NCBI GenBank assembly: GCA_026707745.1
Contig: JAPOWG010000032.1
Location: forward strand, 1 to 49,694
From: Chloroflexota bacterium
Lineage (GTDB): Bacteria; Chloroflexota; Anaerolineae; Aggregatilineales; Phototrophicaceae
Direction of reading: 5' to 3'
Length of the DNA: 49,694 nt
Each line of letters starts with the position of its first letter. Position 1 is the stretch's first letter. This document shows positions 1 to 9,121 of this stretch, in pieces. The position numbers and the translations under genes are program-made. The notes beneath the pieces were generated by a model. The model saw nothing but the letters and a program-made list of their open reading frames with translations, searched no databases and had not been told where the DNA came from.

Positions 1-1584
<1,584 letters not shown>

Positions 1585-1609
1585 TGTCAATCCGCGAAAG
1601 GTTGGGGGC

Positions 1610-3079
1610 GTGCGACTGACTCTACATGGCAAGCATACCAAGATTGTAGCGACGATCGGGCCCGCTTCCGGCGATGCCGAGACGCTGCGGGCCATGATCC
1701 GAGCGGGCATGAATGTGGCGCGGATCAATTTTTCGCACGGCGATCATGAGACCCACGGAAAGGTCATCGATACGGTCCGGCGCATCGCCGAGGAAGAGGA
1801 TACTGTCGTCGCCGTGCTCTGCGATATTCAGGGTCCCAAGATTCGAATTGGCGAGCTGGCGCAAGAGCCGACGATGCTCTACCCCGGGGAGTCCATCACC
1901 CTAACCCTGGATGAGGTTGTGGGAGGCAATGGTCTGGTGTCCTTGCCCCATCCCGAGTTTCTGAAGGACATCACCCCCGGCACGAACTTGTTGCTTGACG
2001 ACGGCAACTTACAGTTCAAGGTGAATGGCGCCAGCCCTCGCGAACTGGTCTGCGAGGTGGTAGTCGGCGGTCCGCTGAAATCTCGCAAGGGCGTATCGGC
2101 GCCCAATGCGCAGTTGACGCTGTCGGCAATAACGGATAAGGACCGCGAAGACGTCAAGTTCGCCCTGGCCAAGAAGTGCGATTATTTGGCGATGTCATTT
2201 GTACGCTCGGCAAATGACATTCGAGAGATGCAGAGCTTGATGAGGGATTTGGGGGAAGAAGCGGCCATTATCGCCAAGATCGAAATGGGAGAAGCGCTGG
2301 AAAACATAGAAGAGATCATTGCTGTCTGCCAGGGGATCATGGTCGCGCGCGGCGATCTGGGCATTGAAACCCCGGCAGAAGAGGTGCCCTTCCATCAAAA
2401 GCGGATCATCAATTTGTGCAACGACGTTGCCAAGCCCGTGATAACGGCCACACAAATGCTGGAGTCGATGACGGAGAACCCGCGACCGACCAGAGCCGAA
2501 GCCAGCGATGTTTACAACGCCATCATTGACGGCACCGACGCCATCATGTTGAGCGCGGAAAGCGCCAGCGGCAACTATCCCGTCCGGGCCGTTGAAGTCA
2601 TGACCAAAATCGCCTATATTGCCGAGGAACACCTGAAGAACCTGGCGGAAAAAGCCAACCCTCCCGCCAAGATAAGCGCTAACGGCGCCAAGTCGCGCGA
2701 GTTCATTTCCGACGCCATTTGCCGGGCGACCTTTGACATATCGCGTTTCATCAATCCAACCGCGATTGTCACAACCAGTTTGTCCGGTTATACCACGCGG
2801 CGGGTCGCCAAAGAGCGGCCGCGCACACCGATCCTTTGCATGACCCCCAGCCCCACCACGCAAAGGCGCATGGCGCTGGTCTGGGGCGTCATTCCCCTAC
2901 TGGTACCGGAGTTTGGTTCCATCGATGAAATGATCAGCATCATCATTCGAGCGGCGCACGACCGGGGACTGGTCGCGCGCGGCGATCGCCTGGTGATCAT
3001 CGCCGGCGTGCCATTTGGCATTGACGGGCAGACCAATCTCATCAAGATTCATACTGTGGGACAAGAAGGCGAAATCTGA
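1610..3079 (+). CDS. pyk: Pyruvate kinase
   Basis: Transfers phosphate from phosphoenolpyruvate to ADP, giving pyruvate and ATP, the step after enolase encoded just upstream. Family marks: TKIVATIGPAS at the N-terminus, the B-domain insert after DIQGPKIRIGE, IIAKIEMGEALENI, the MVARGDLGIE signature, TQMLESM, and RAEASDVYNAIIDGTDAIMLSAES. The C-terminal allosteric-type domain is present (TTSLSGYTTRRVAKERP). I chose GTG at 1610, which follows AAAGGTTGGGGG and gives 489 residues. An ATG at 1574 would overlap eno by 11 nt and add 12 residues with no homology-like sequence. The gene converges with the minus-strand gene at 3108. Confidence 0.96.
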   Translation: MRLTLHGKHTKIVATIGPASGDAETLRAMIRAGMNVARINFSHGDHETHGKVIDTVRRIAEEEDTVVAVLCDIQGPKIRIGELAQEPTMLYPGESITLTLDEVVGGNGLVSLPHPEFLKDITPGTNLLLDDGNLQFKVNGASPRELVCEVVVGGPLKSRKGVSAPNAQLTLSAITDKDREDVKFALAKKCDYLAMSFVRSANDIREMQSLMRDLGEEAAIIAKIEMGEALENIEEIIAVCQGIMVARGDLGIETPAEEVPFHQKRIINLCNDVAKPVITATQMLESMTENPRPTRAEASDVYNAIIDGTDAIMLSAESASGNYPVRAVEVMTKIAYIAEEHLKNLAEKANPPAKISANGAKSREFISDAICRATFDISRFINPTAIVTTSLSGYTTRRVAKERPRTPILCMTPSPTTQRRMALVWGVIPLLVPEFGSIDEMISIIIRAAHDRGLVARGDRLVIIAGVPFGIDGQTNLIKIHTVGQEGEI

Positions 3080-3107
3080 AGCGGGCCCGGCGCAATCTCG
3101 GCAATGT

Positions 3108-3626
3108 CTAGGATGCGACCCACTTGGCGTCGATCGGCGGGGGCTCCGATGGTTTGACATGCCGGGAACCGGTGGCAATGGTACCGTCCGAGGTATAGCT
3201 CACCTGGCTGGTGGTACATCGCGGGCAGATGTTCCAGGCCAAGTCCAGAAGATAGTCACATTCTACACAGGCTTTTTTCAGCCGGGCGTGGCAATAAGGA
3301 CAAGCCTGCCAGTCGTGTTGTACGCGCTGCGAACAATTTGGGCAGCCGGGCTTCTCTTCGATCTCCTGCAGCAGGGCTTCTTCTTCCAAAGACCGCTCAT
3401 ATACTTCTGAAAGCGTCTCTCTTGGTCGGAGCAAAATGTAAACAAATATACCGGGTACGTTTAGCAACAGGACCAGCAGGGCGACCAGCGCACCGGCCAA
3501 GGGATCGCGGGAGCGCTGACGCATGTCGCGGTAGGCCCACATTACCAGGGAGAGCCAAATCGATGCCACGAAGACAGCGGCAAATACAACAAGGATTAGG
3601 AGGATGTCGTCGAAGCCTTGGGGCAT
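3108..3626 (-). CDS. Membrane protein with C-terminal double zinc ribbon
   Basis: About 172 residues. Two hydrophobic segments near the N-terminus (ILLILVVFAAVFVASIWLSL and ALVALLVLLLNVPGIFVYIL) are separated by a short basic loop. A glutamate-rich linker follows, then two CxxC-type zinc ribbons (CPNC...CPYC and CVEC...CPRC). I infer a membrane-anchored protein with a cytoplasmic zinc-ribbon tail. Its substrate or partner is not evident. An upstream in-frame start at 3722 would add 32 Cys/Arg-rich residues; I prefer 3626 because it places the first membrane helix close to the N-terminus. It lies 244 nt upstream of and on the same strand as the next minus gene's stop, so co-transcription is possible. 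Confidence 0.7.
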   Translation of the reverse strand: MPQGFDDILLILVVFAAVFVASIWLSLVMWAYRDMRQRSRDPLAGALVALLVLLLNVPGIFVYILLRPRETLSEVYERSLEEEALLQEIEEKPGCPNCSQRVQHDWQACPYCHARLKKACVECDYLLDLAWNICPRCTTSQVSYTSDGTIATGSRHVKPSEPPPIDAKWVAS

Positions 3627-3870
3627 CCAGTTTTTTCCGGGAAGCTGTACCTTACAGAAAGCACACGGGCGCATTAAGCGGCAGGCGCATCCACGCTCGC
3701 CTGCGCCTCGCCCCTTGGACAATTAGTATATCAGCGCCCCAAAATACGCGCAATTCAGTTGGCTGGGGCGACAAGCAGTTTGTGGCAAGGAGAATCGATT
3801 GAGCGAAGGTAGCAAATGATTGACGGGCGTCGCCGTCAACTGTTTTGCAATCCAGGCAAGAAGCTTGCGG

Positions 3871-5292
3871 CTAGCTTTCGCCTTCGGCTCCGGCTCCGTT
3901 GCCGTTGGCTTTGTCGACCAGGAGAAGAATCTCGCTAATGATGGTATCAAACTGATGTCCCGAGGCTTCAAGGGCGATCCATGACAGACTTTCGGGATGA
4001 TCGTTTGCGCCTATCACGCTTAAGAGGTTTTCTGACTCAAAGGTATACCAGGCTTGTTTATTGATGATCTCGTGTTCCTGAATGCAAGTGCTGCACAGGG
4101 TTGGGTAGTCGGTGATGACTTCTTTGTCAAAGTAGAATCCACGAATCCAAGTACGGCCTACGGACAATCGATCCTCATATCTTAGTCGCAGCATAAGCGG
4201 GCATTCGCTGCCAAGAATCCCGCATTGGCTCAAAGACTGAGAACTCACATAAAAGGTTACGATGACTTTGATCGAATCGTAGTCACTGACATCTATGCCG
4301 TCTTCGCCAAAGGGTTGCGTACATCGGATCTCGCCATGAGACGTAGCATTGTCAAGCCTACGCAAGCGCAGACCCAGTCTGCCGTCGAATGACTCAAGCG
4401 AGAATCTTCCGCGCGGGTCGCTATCTTGCTCGACAAGGCATCCCCAATTTGCGGGCAAGACCAATTCATCCTGGAAGGGACTTTGATCATAATCTTGTAT
4501 GCTGAACAAGGAACCGGACAGCACGTTGCGGATCGTCGCGCGCGGTTCAATCGTCCGGTTGCCGAGTCTGACAACCAACTCCTGTCCGGCCGGGACAGTC
4601 CTCTGGCTTGACATATCATCGGCGAAATAGGCGGAGGCGCGGCCCACAACGTTGAGAATGCGCACTTCATCATCCGTTGCCGAAACGCGATAGCGGCCGT
4701 CGTCAAGAAACTGGACGGACAGGCCACCCGCGGTACCCACGCTTAGCAAGAATGGTTTGTTTAGGGCGCCGGTGACAAAAACATCCAATTTGCCCTTCAA
4801 ATTGGAGAAGCTGATACGGTGTTGATTCAGGCTCCAATCAAAGCGCGGTCGGGAAGCGCGTTCGAAGGTGATTAAGGTGTTGCTCTGCAAAGCCACTGCG
4901 GCCAGCAACCTCGAGGGCGCTCCTTCAAATGCGGGCACGTCGCGGAACTGAATTGTCGCCTGTGACAAGGAATCGGTGCTGATGCTGGTCTGCGTATTTG
5001 TAAGGCCTTGGCGTTCGCGTTGCACGGTTTCGACGAAGTCCGAACCGGTGACGCCTACTGTGCCCTGTGAGACTTGCAAAAGTGCCGGTATCGCTTCTGT
5101 AGACTGAAACAGATACAGATAAATTGCCAAGCCGGTCGTGATGGTAAGAACGCAGAACATCCCAAAAGCGAGCAAGAGAACCAGCCAGGCCATTCGTCCG
5201 GGCGAGATCGCGGAGCGGTATACCTGGCCGGGCGGATTTTCAGGCGTGTCTTCGGGAAACTGAGTCACCGTCGCTTGTTCTGCTTCAGTCAA
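3871..5292 (-). CDS. Single-pass membrane protein with large extracytoplasmic domain, FecR-like
   Basis: About 473 residues, no named family recognised with certainty. A Pro/Glu-rich cytoplasmic N-terminus of about 30 residues is followed by one strong transmembrane helix (AWLVLLLAFGMFCVLTITTG) and then a long beta-rich exterior. The stretch VVGRASAYFADD...VPAGQELVVRLG resembles the FecR sensor fold. The distal half looks like a jelly-roll/sugar-binding-type domain (DYDSIKVIVTFYV). I chose TTG at 5292 because AGG lies 7-8 nt upstream. The longer ATG start at 5424 would overlap the first bases of yebC on the other strand. It could be a surface stress or envelope protein; this is inference. Confidence 0.6.
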   Translation of the reverse strand: MTEAEQATVTQFPEDTPENPPGQVYRSAISPGRMAWLVLLLAFGMFCVLTITTGLAIYLYLFQSTEAIPALLQVSQGTVGVTGSDFVETVQRERQGLTNTQTSISTDSLSQATIQFRDVPAFEGAPSRLLAAVALQSNTLITFERASRPRFDWSLNQHRISFSNLKGKLDVFVTGALNKPFLLSVGTAGGLSVQFLDDGRYRVSATDDEVRILNVVGRASAYFADDMSSQRTVPAGQELVVRLGNRTIEPRATIRNVLSGSLFSIQDYDQSPFQDELVLPANWGCLVEQDSDPRGRFSLESFDGRLGLRLRRLDNATSHGEIRCTQPFGEDGIDVSDYDSIKVIVTFYVSSQSLSQCGILGSECPLMLRLRYEDRLSVGRTWIRGFYFDKEVITDYPTLCSTCIQEHEIINKQAWYTFESENLLSVIGANDHPESLSWIALEASGHQFDTIISEILLLVDKANGNGAGAEGES

Positions 5293-5379
5293 ATGTCTAC
5301 CTCGATAGAACGAAAACCGCGGTGCGGCAACAGGATAATTATAGCATCTGCACACTGTATTGTCGCTGAAGATTTCAGG

Positions 5380-5385
5380 TATAAT
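5380..5385 (+). promoter_or_regulatory. Candidate -10 box for yebC operon
   Basis: TATAAT lies 38 nt before the yebC ATG in the divergent spacer. The -35 region at 17 nt spacing (GTATTG) is poor. On the opposite strand another TATAAT sits around 5337-5342 and could serve the divergent membrane-protein gene. Confidence 0.4.
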
Positions 5386-5422
5386 TGCGTAATAGCCAAG
5401 GATACATTGGGGAAATCGGGGC

Positions 5423-6169
5423 ATGTCCGGTCACAGCAAGTGGTCCACCATAAAGCGCAAAAAGGGCGCCGAAGACGCCAAACGCGCCAAGATATTCACT
5501 CGTCTGGGGCGGGACATCATGGTGGCGGCCCGCGAAGGGGGCGGCGACGAGGGAAGCAACGCGAGACTCAAATTGGCGGTAAGCAAGGCGCGCGCCGCAA
5601 ATATGCCCAAAGACAACATTGAGCGCGCCATCAAGAAAGGGACCGGCGAAATCGCCGGGGGCGAGCTAGTCGAAATCGTATACGAAGGCTATGGACCGGA
5701 AGGCGTCGCCTACATTGTCGAGATAATGACTGACAACAGGAATCGAGCTTTGGCAGAGATCAAACACGCGTTTAGCAAGCATGAAGGGAGCTTGGCAACT
5801 TCCGGCGCCGTCATGTGGCAATTCGACCAGAAAGGTTATTTGACAATCAGGGGCGAAGCGGATTTCGACGAGGTATTCATGCAGGCGGCGGATGCGGGCG
5901 CCGATGACGTGGTTGAAGAAGACGGCATCATCGCCGTCTATACGCCGCGCGACGGGTTCAGCAGCGTTGAACAAGCCCTTATAGCCGCCGGCTTTGAATT
6001 CGAAGACAGCGAGTTACGCTGGTTCCCGCAGAACGAGATAGATGTGTCCAGCGGCAAGGCGCTGCAAAACATGCGCCTCATGGAGCAACTGGAGGAGTCC
6101 GACGACGTCCAATCCGTAGCTTCGAACCTCAACATCACCGACGATGTTTTGGCGGCCTTCGAGTCCTAG
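5423..6169 (+). CDS. yebC: YebC/PmpR (TACO1) family protein
   Basis: 248 residues, the usual length. Starts with the family hallmark MSGHSKWSTIKRKKGAEDAKR, followed by LKLAVSKARAANMPKDNIERAIKKGTGE and the YEGYGPEGVA motif. Members act as DNA-binding regulators or, as shown more recently for the family, as ribosome-associated factors easing translation of difficult motifs; the sequence alone does not separate these. It is directly followed by ruvC with one base between stop and start, the classic yebC-ruvC-ruvA arrangement. Confidence 0.95.
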   Translation: MSGHSKWSTIKRKKGAEDAKRAKIFTRLGRDIMVAAREGGGDEGSNARLKLAVSKARAANMPKDNIERAIKKGTGEIAGGELVEIVYEGYGPEGVAYIVEIMTDNRNRALAEIKHAFSKHEGSLATSGAVMWQFDQKGYLTIRGEADFDEVFMQAADAGADDVVEEDGIIAVYTPRDGFSSVEQALIAAGFEFEDSELRWFPQNEIDVSSGKALQNMRLMEQLEESDDVQSVASNLNITDDVLAAFES

Positions 6170-6170
6170 G

Positions 6171-6665
6171 ATGATATCGCTTGGCATAGACCCTGGGACG
6201 GCGAGCCTGGGATACGGATTCGTCCGCGAGCATGGAGACGGCGCACTGGAGGCGGTGCGTTTCGGGGTTATCCGAACGCGATCCGGCACAGCCATGCCGG
6301 AACGACTGTTCAACATTTATGAGGAACTGGGGGGACTCATTGCCGAGTTTGAGCCGGATCGCGCCGGGGTCGAAGAATTGTTCTTCTCCAGGAATGTGAC
6401 GACCGCAATAACGGTGGCGCAAGCGCGGGGGGTGGTTCTGTTGACCTTGCAAAGCGCCGGCATCCCGGTGGCCGAATACAAGCCGAATATGGTCAAACAA
6501 GCGATAACGGGATATGGCGGCGCGGACAAATCACAAATGCAGGAAATGGTTCGCCTGCTGCTCAACCTCGACACTATTCCGAAGCCGGACGATGCGGCGG
6601 ATGCCTTAGCTGTCGCAATCACGGACATTCATAGTTATCGCTTGCGCACAGTTAAGCTTCTTTGA
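6171..6665 (+). CDS. ruvC: Holliday junction resolvase RuvC
   Basis: Endonuclease that cuts Holliday junctions during recombinational repair, working with RuvAB. 164 residues. The N-terminal LGIDPGTASLGYG supplies the first catalytic Asp, GVEELFFSRN the catalytic Glu, and DDAADALAVAI the C-terminal acidic pair. I chose the ATG at 6171, one base after the yebC stop; the longer in-frame ATG at 6144 lies inside yebC. Tight packing with yebC and ruvA implies one transcript. Confidence 0.96.
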   Translation: MISLGIDPGTASLGYGFVREHGDGALEAVRFGVIRTRSGTAMPERLFNIYEELGGLIAEFEPDRAGVEELFFSRNVTTAITVAQARGVVLLTLQSAGIPVAEYKPNMVKQAITGYGGADKSQMQEMVRLLLNLDTIPKPDDAADALAVAITDIHSYRLRTVKLL

Positions 6666-6679
6666 GGTATCCCTTTGCG

Positions 6680-7255
6680 ATGATTGCGACCCTGGAAGGA
6701 CGCGTTGGCCTCAAGGACTCGGAGCGAATCGTTGTCCTGGTAGGCGGTATCGGTCTTGAGGTGCTGGCGCCGTTCAGTACGCTGGAGAAAGTAACCGGAG
6801 AGCAAGTCTTTCTTCATACACGGCTGGTGGTTCGTGAAGACTCGTTAACCTTGTATGGTTTCGCAAGCGAGGCCGAGCGCGACCTTTTCGATAGCTTCAT
6901 AAAGATCAGCGGCATTGGTCCCAAGTTGGCGATTACAATTCTGAGTTCGCTCAGTGTTGACAACGTGCGTGGCGCAGTGACAAACGATCGGCCCGAGGTA
7001 CTCAGCCGGGTGCCGGGTATCGGAAAGAAAACGGCAGAGAAAATCGTGTTGGAATTGCGGGACAAATTGGCTACAGTCCTGGATACTGCGCCTTTCGACG
7101 GCGCCAGTACTATCAACGCGGATGTTATTGATGCATTGACAGCCCTTGGCTACAGTGTGATTGAAGCCCAAACTGCGGTACAGGCGCTGCCGCTTGACGC
7201 CCCGGAAGACGAGGAGTCTCGCGTTTTTCTGGCGCTGCAGTATTTGGGCGTTTGA
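6680..7255 (+). CDS. ruvA: Holliday junction branch migration protein RuvA
   Basis: Tetrameric junction-binding subunit of the RuvAB motor. 191 residues. It has an N-terminal OB-fold domain (MIATLEGRV...), two helix-hairpin-helix motifs (ISGIGPKLAITILSSL and VPGIGKKTAEKIVLEL), an acidic linker and the C-terminal domain III (DALTALGYSVIEAQTAV) that contacts RuvB. ATG 6680 gives the canonical N-terminus; GAGG lies 12 nt upstream. The usual next gene, ruvB, is not here: a spacer with repeats follows and then thyX. Confidence 0.96.
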   Translation: MIATLEGRVGLKDSERIVVLVGGIGLEVLAPFSTLEKVTGEQVFLHTRLVVREDSLTLYGFASEAERDLFDSFIKISGIGPKLAITILSSLSVDNVRGAVTNDRPEVLSRVPGIGKKTAEKIVLELRDKLATVLDTAPFDGASTINADVIDALTALGYSVIEAQTAVQALPLDAPEDEESRVFLALQYLGV

Positions 7256-7555
7256 GTTTACGCCAATGCGAAGCGCTGATTCTGAGTAATCAAAAGCAAG
7301 TCATGCAGCATATGGTTGTTAATCTACGGCAATTGTGGGCGAGCCAAGGCTCGCCCCTACGGGTTTCGTTGTGAATGGATTTTGCAGGGGTCGGCCTTGG
7401 CGAGCAGATTGTATTTGTCCCGTTTTCTAAGGTCGTTGGGGCAATCGATGTTAAGGACGGCGGGCGGCCCCTACCACCGACATTTATTTTGGAGTTGCAT
7501 AAGTTGGCTGGTCATACTTCTGTATAGCCATGATGCATAAGACCGGGAGCGATGA
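7256..7555. repeat. Spacer with hairpin (H) and R repeat blocks
   Basis: No gene. A GCAAGTCATGCA fragment lies near 7296-7308. A hairpin lies at 7337-7356 (GGGCGAGCC-aa-GGCTCGCCC, then CTAC). A damaged H end is at 7461-7475 (GCGGGCGGCCCCTACC), and an R block at 7470-7519 (TTATTTTGGAGTTGCATAAG, then TTGGCTGGTCATACT). All are in the plus orientation. The thyX Shine-Dalgarno GGGAG follows. Confidence 0.7.
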
Positions 7556-8275
7556 ATGTCCCAATCTTTGATAGGAAAGCGCGTAAAGGTCCTCGACAAG
7601 GGATGGATAGAACTTGTCGATATGATGCCGCATCCCGACTCAGACATCTCCGGCGATCTAGCCATTGTCAATGCCGCGCGCGTCAGCTTCCTGGGGGAAA
7701 GCAAGGGAGACGATCGCGACAAGAAGCTACTGTTTTATTTGCTGAGAAACCGCCATACGTCGCCCTTTGAAATGGTGGAATTCAAGTTTCGCGTACGAGC
7801 GCCGCTGGTGACCTGGTGGCAGTGGGTGCGTCATCGCACCTGGAGCATGAATGCGCAATCGGGGCGCTATACGCCCTTCCAAGAGAGCGACTTCTATGTG
7901 CCAGATGCCTGGCGCAAACAAAGCAAAGACAATAAGCAAGCCAGCGAGGGCTTTCTCGATGGGTTAGAAAACGACGAACTGACGGGCAAGCTCCTCGCGC
8001 ATTATGACGAGGGATACCGGCTGTATAGCGAAGCGCTTGACAAGGGCGTTTCCAAGGAAATGGCTCGTCTGTTCCTGCCGGGCTTCAGCGTATATTACAC
8101 TTGGGTCACCAAGATCGACGCGCACAATCTCATGCACTTCTTGCGCCTGCGCATGGCGCGGGACGCCCAATATGAAATCAGAGTATTCGCTGCCGCCATC
8201 CACGAGCATTTCTTTAAGCCGGCTTTGCCCTGGACGGCCGAAGCATTCGTGAAATACATTTTGAAGGCCGAATAA
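7556..8275 (+). CDS. thyX: FAD-dependent thymidylate synthase ThyX
   Basis: Makes dTMP from dUMP with methylenetetrahydrofolate and a reduced flavin. 239 residues. The family motif RHRxxSxNxxSxRY is exact here (RHRTWSMNAQSGRY). Other supporting segments are NRHTSPFEMVEFKFRVRAPL near residue 65 and RLFLPGFSVYYTW and LMHFLRLRMARDAQYEIR in the C-terminal half, which hold dUMP and flavin contacts in the family. The start has GGGAG about 7 nt upstream. It converges on the globin gene with 7 nt between stops. Confidence 0.97.
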   Translation: MSQSLIGKRVKVLDKGWIELVDMMPHPDSDISGDLAIVNAARVSFLGESKGDDRDKKLLFYLLRNRHTSPFEMVEFKFRVRAPLVTWWQWVRHRTWSMNAQSGRYTPFQESDFYVPDAWRKQSKDNKQASEGFLDGLENDELTGKLLAHYDEGYRLYSEALDKGVSKEMARLFLPGFSVYYTWVTKIDAHNLMHFLRLRMARDAQYEIRVFAAAIHEHFFKPALPWTAEAFVKYILKAE

Positions 8276-8282
8276 CGTTTGG

Positions 8283-8690
8283 CTATTTTGGGAGTTGAAT
8301 ATCGTCGTGCCGGTTGATCAGAAATGCTGAGGCGCGATCGAAATACTCGCGCATTTGCTCGCGCGCCAAGCCGTCGATGCCGGCTTCATCAATCGCTTCC
8401 AACATGTGCCCCAACCAATGATCGCGGGCGCGGCGATCGATGGCAAAGGGGAAGTGACGCATGCGCAGTCGCGGGTGTCCGCGTTCCTGCGAATACAGGC
8501 TGGGACCGCCAAAGAACTGAATCAAAAACAAGAATTGGCGACGTTTGCTCTCCTCCATGTCGTCGGGGAACATGGGCCGCAGCACGGGATCCTGATAGAC
8601 CTTGGCGTAAAAGATGTCGACCAACTTGCGGATCGGTTCTTCTCCACCGAGCATTTCGTAAACACTCTGAATTTTAGCGCTCAAGATCAC
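8283..8690 (-). CDS. glbO: Group II truncated hemoglobin
   Basis: 135-residue heme protein of the 2-on-2 globin family, group II (TrHbO type). Marks are MLGGEEPIRKLVDIFYAKV, the FGGP motif followed by YSQERGHPRLRMRHFPF with the proximal heme His, and RDHWLGHM with the conserved Trp at the G8 position. Group II proteins bind oxygen tightly and are linked to oxygen/NO/peroxide handling. Translation starts at GTG 8690 with AAAGG just upstream. There is no obvious operon partner. Confidence 0.93.
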   Translation of the reverse strand: MILSAKIQSVYEMLGGEEPIRKLVDIFYAKVYQDPVLRPMFPDDMEESKRRQFLFLIQFFGGPSLYSQERGHPRLRMRHFPFAIDRRARDHWLGHMLEAIDEAGIDGLAREQMREYFDRASAFLINRHDDIQLPK

Positions 8691-8748
8691 TTGGCCTTTG
8701 TATTGCTATTCAGCAATGTATCCTTTTCGTTTGAAACAGAAAATCCTA

Positions 8749-8780
8749 AGCACCGAGAACACCGAGAACACCGAGATTTA
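8749..8780 (+). repeat. T tract: 9-nt periodic CACCGAGAA repeat
   Basis: Three near-exact tandem units of 9 nt (CACCGAGAA). This is the CCGAG variant of the ACACAGAG tracts in other spacers and has the same orientation. Confidence 0.75.
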
Positions 8781-8889
8781 GGCACTTGTCTGCCAAAAGA
8801 AGACAATGCAAGGCTTGTCCCGTACTGGAGAAAAGTGTTCCATTTCCACATTATAACGGCGGTAATCCAAACGCTCCCAGCCGGAACGC

Positions 8890-8909
8890 GGGCGAGCCAA
8901 GGCTCGCCT
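8890..8909 (+). repeat. H hairpin repeat (GAGCC/GGCTC arms)
   Basis: GGGCGAGCC-aa-GGCTCGCCT, followed by CTACA. It uses the same arms as the hairpin at 7337-7356, with one decayed end base. The rest of 8691-9052 shows no gene; short open frames across it are built from repeats. Confidence 0.7.
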
Positions 8910-9052
8910 CTACATTCACCTTGCAATTTGTTGCATTATTCTCTTGGAATTACTCCTGTGGTGAAACTGAATGTGGCACATTTGAATTTCAACCGAATTC
9001 GATACAGTACCCTCTTCTCGCTGCCCGCGTCAAGAGCTTCATAAACTATGAC

Positions 9053-9080
9053 TTTACAATCGGCACCCTAACTGTACAAT
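9053..9080 (+). promoter_or_regulatory. Promoter of the tandem PBP-like gene
   Basis: TTTACA (9053-9058), 16-nt spacer, TACAAT (9075-9080). The expected transcript start near 9087 leaves almost no leader for an ATG at 9095 but a good leader for the ATG at 9122, which decides the start. Confidence 0.65.
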
Positions 9081-9121
9081 CCTTCGGATAACTTATGGAA
9101 CGGGCCAGGAGTTCTCGCTCA

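Noticed and set aside
3015..3410. Plus-strand frame of 131 codons after pyk
   Set aside because: Overlaps the pyk end and runs antisense to the zinc-ribbon gene, whose CxxC pairs are clear.
8355..9044. 229-codon plus-strand frame over the globin gene and spacer
   Set aside because: Half is antisense to the globin, and the other half reads through T and H repeats.
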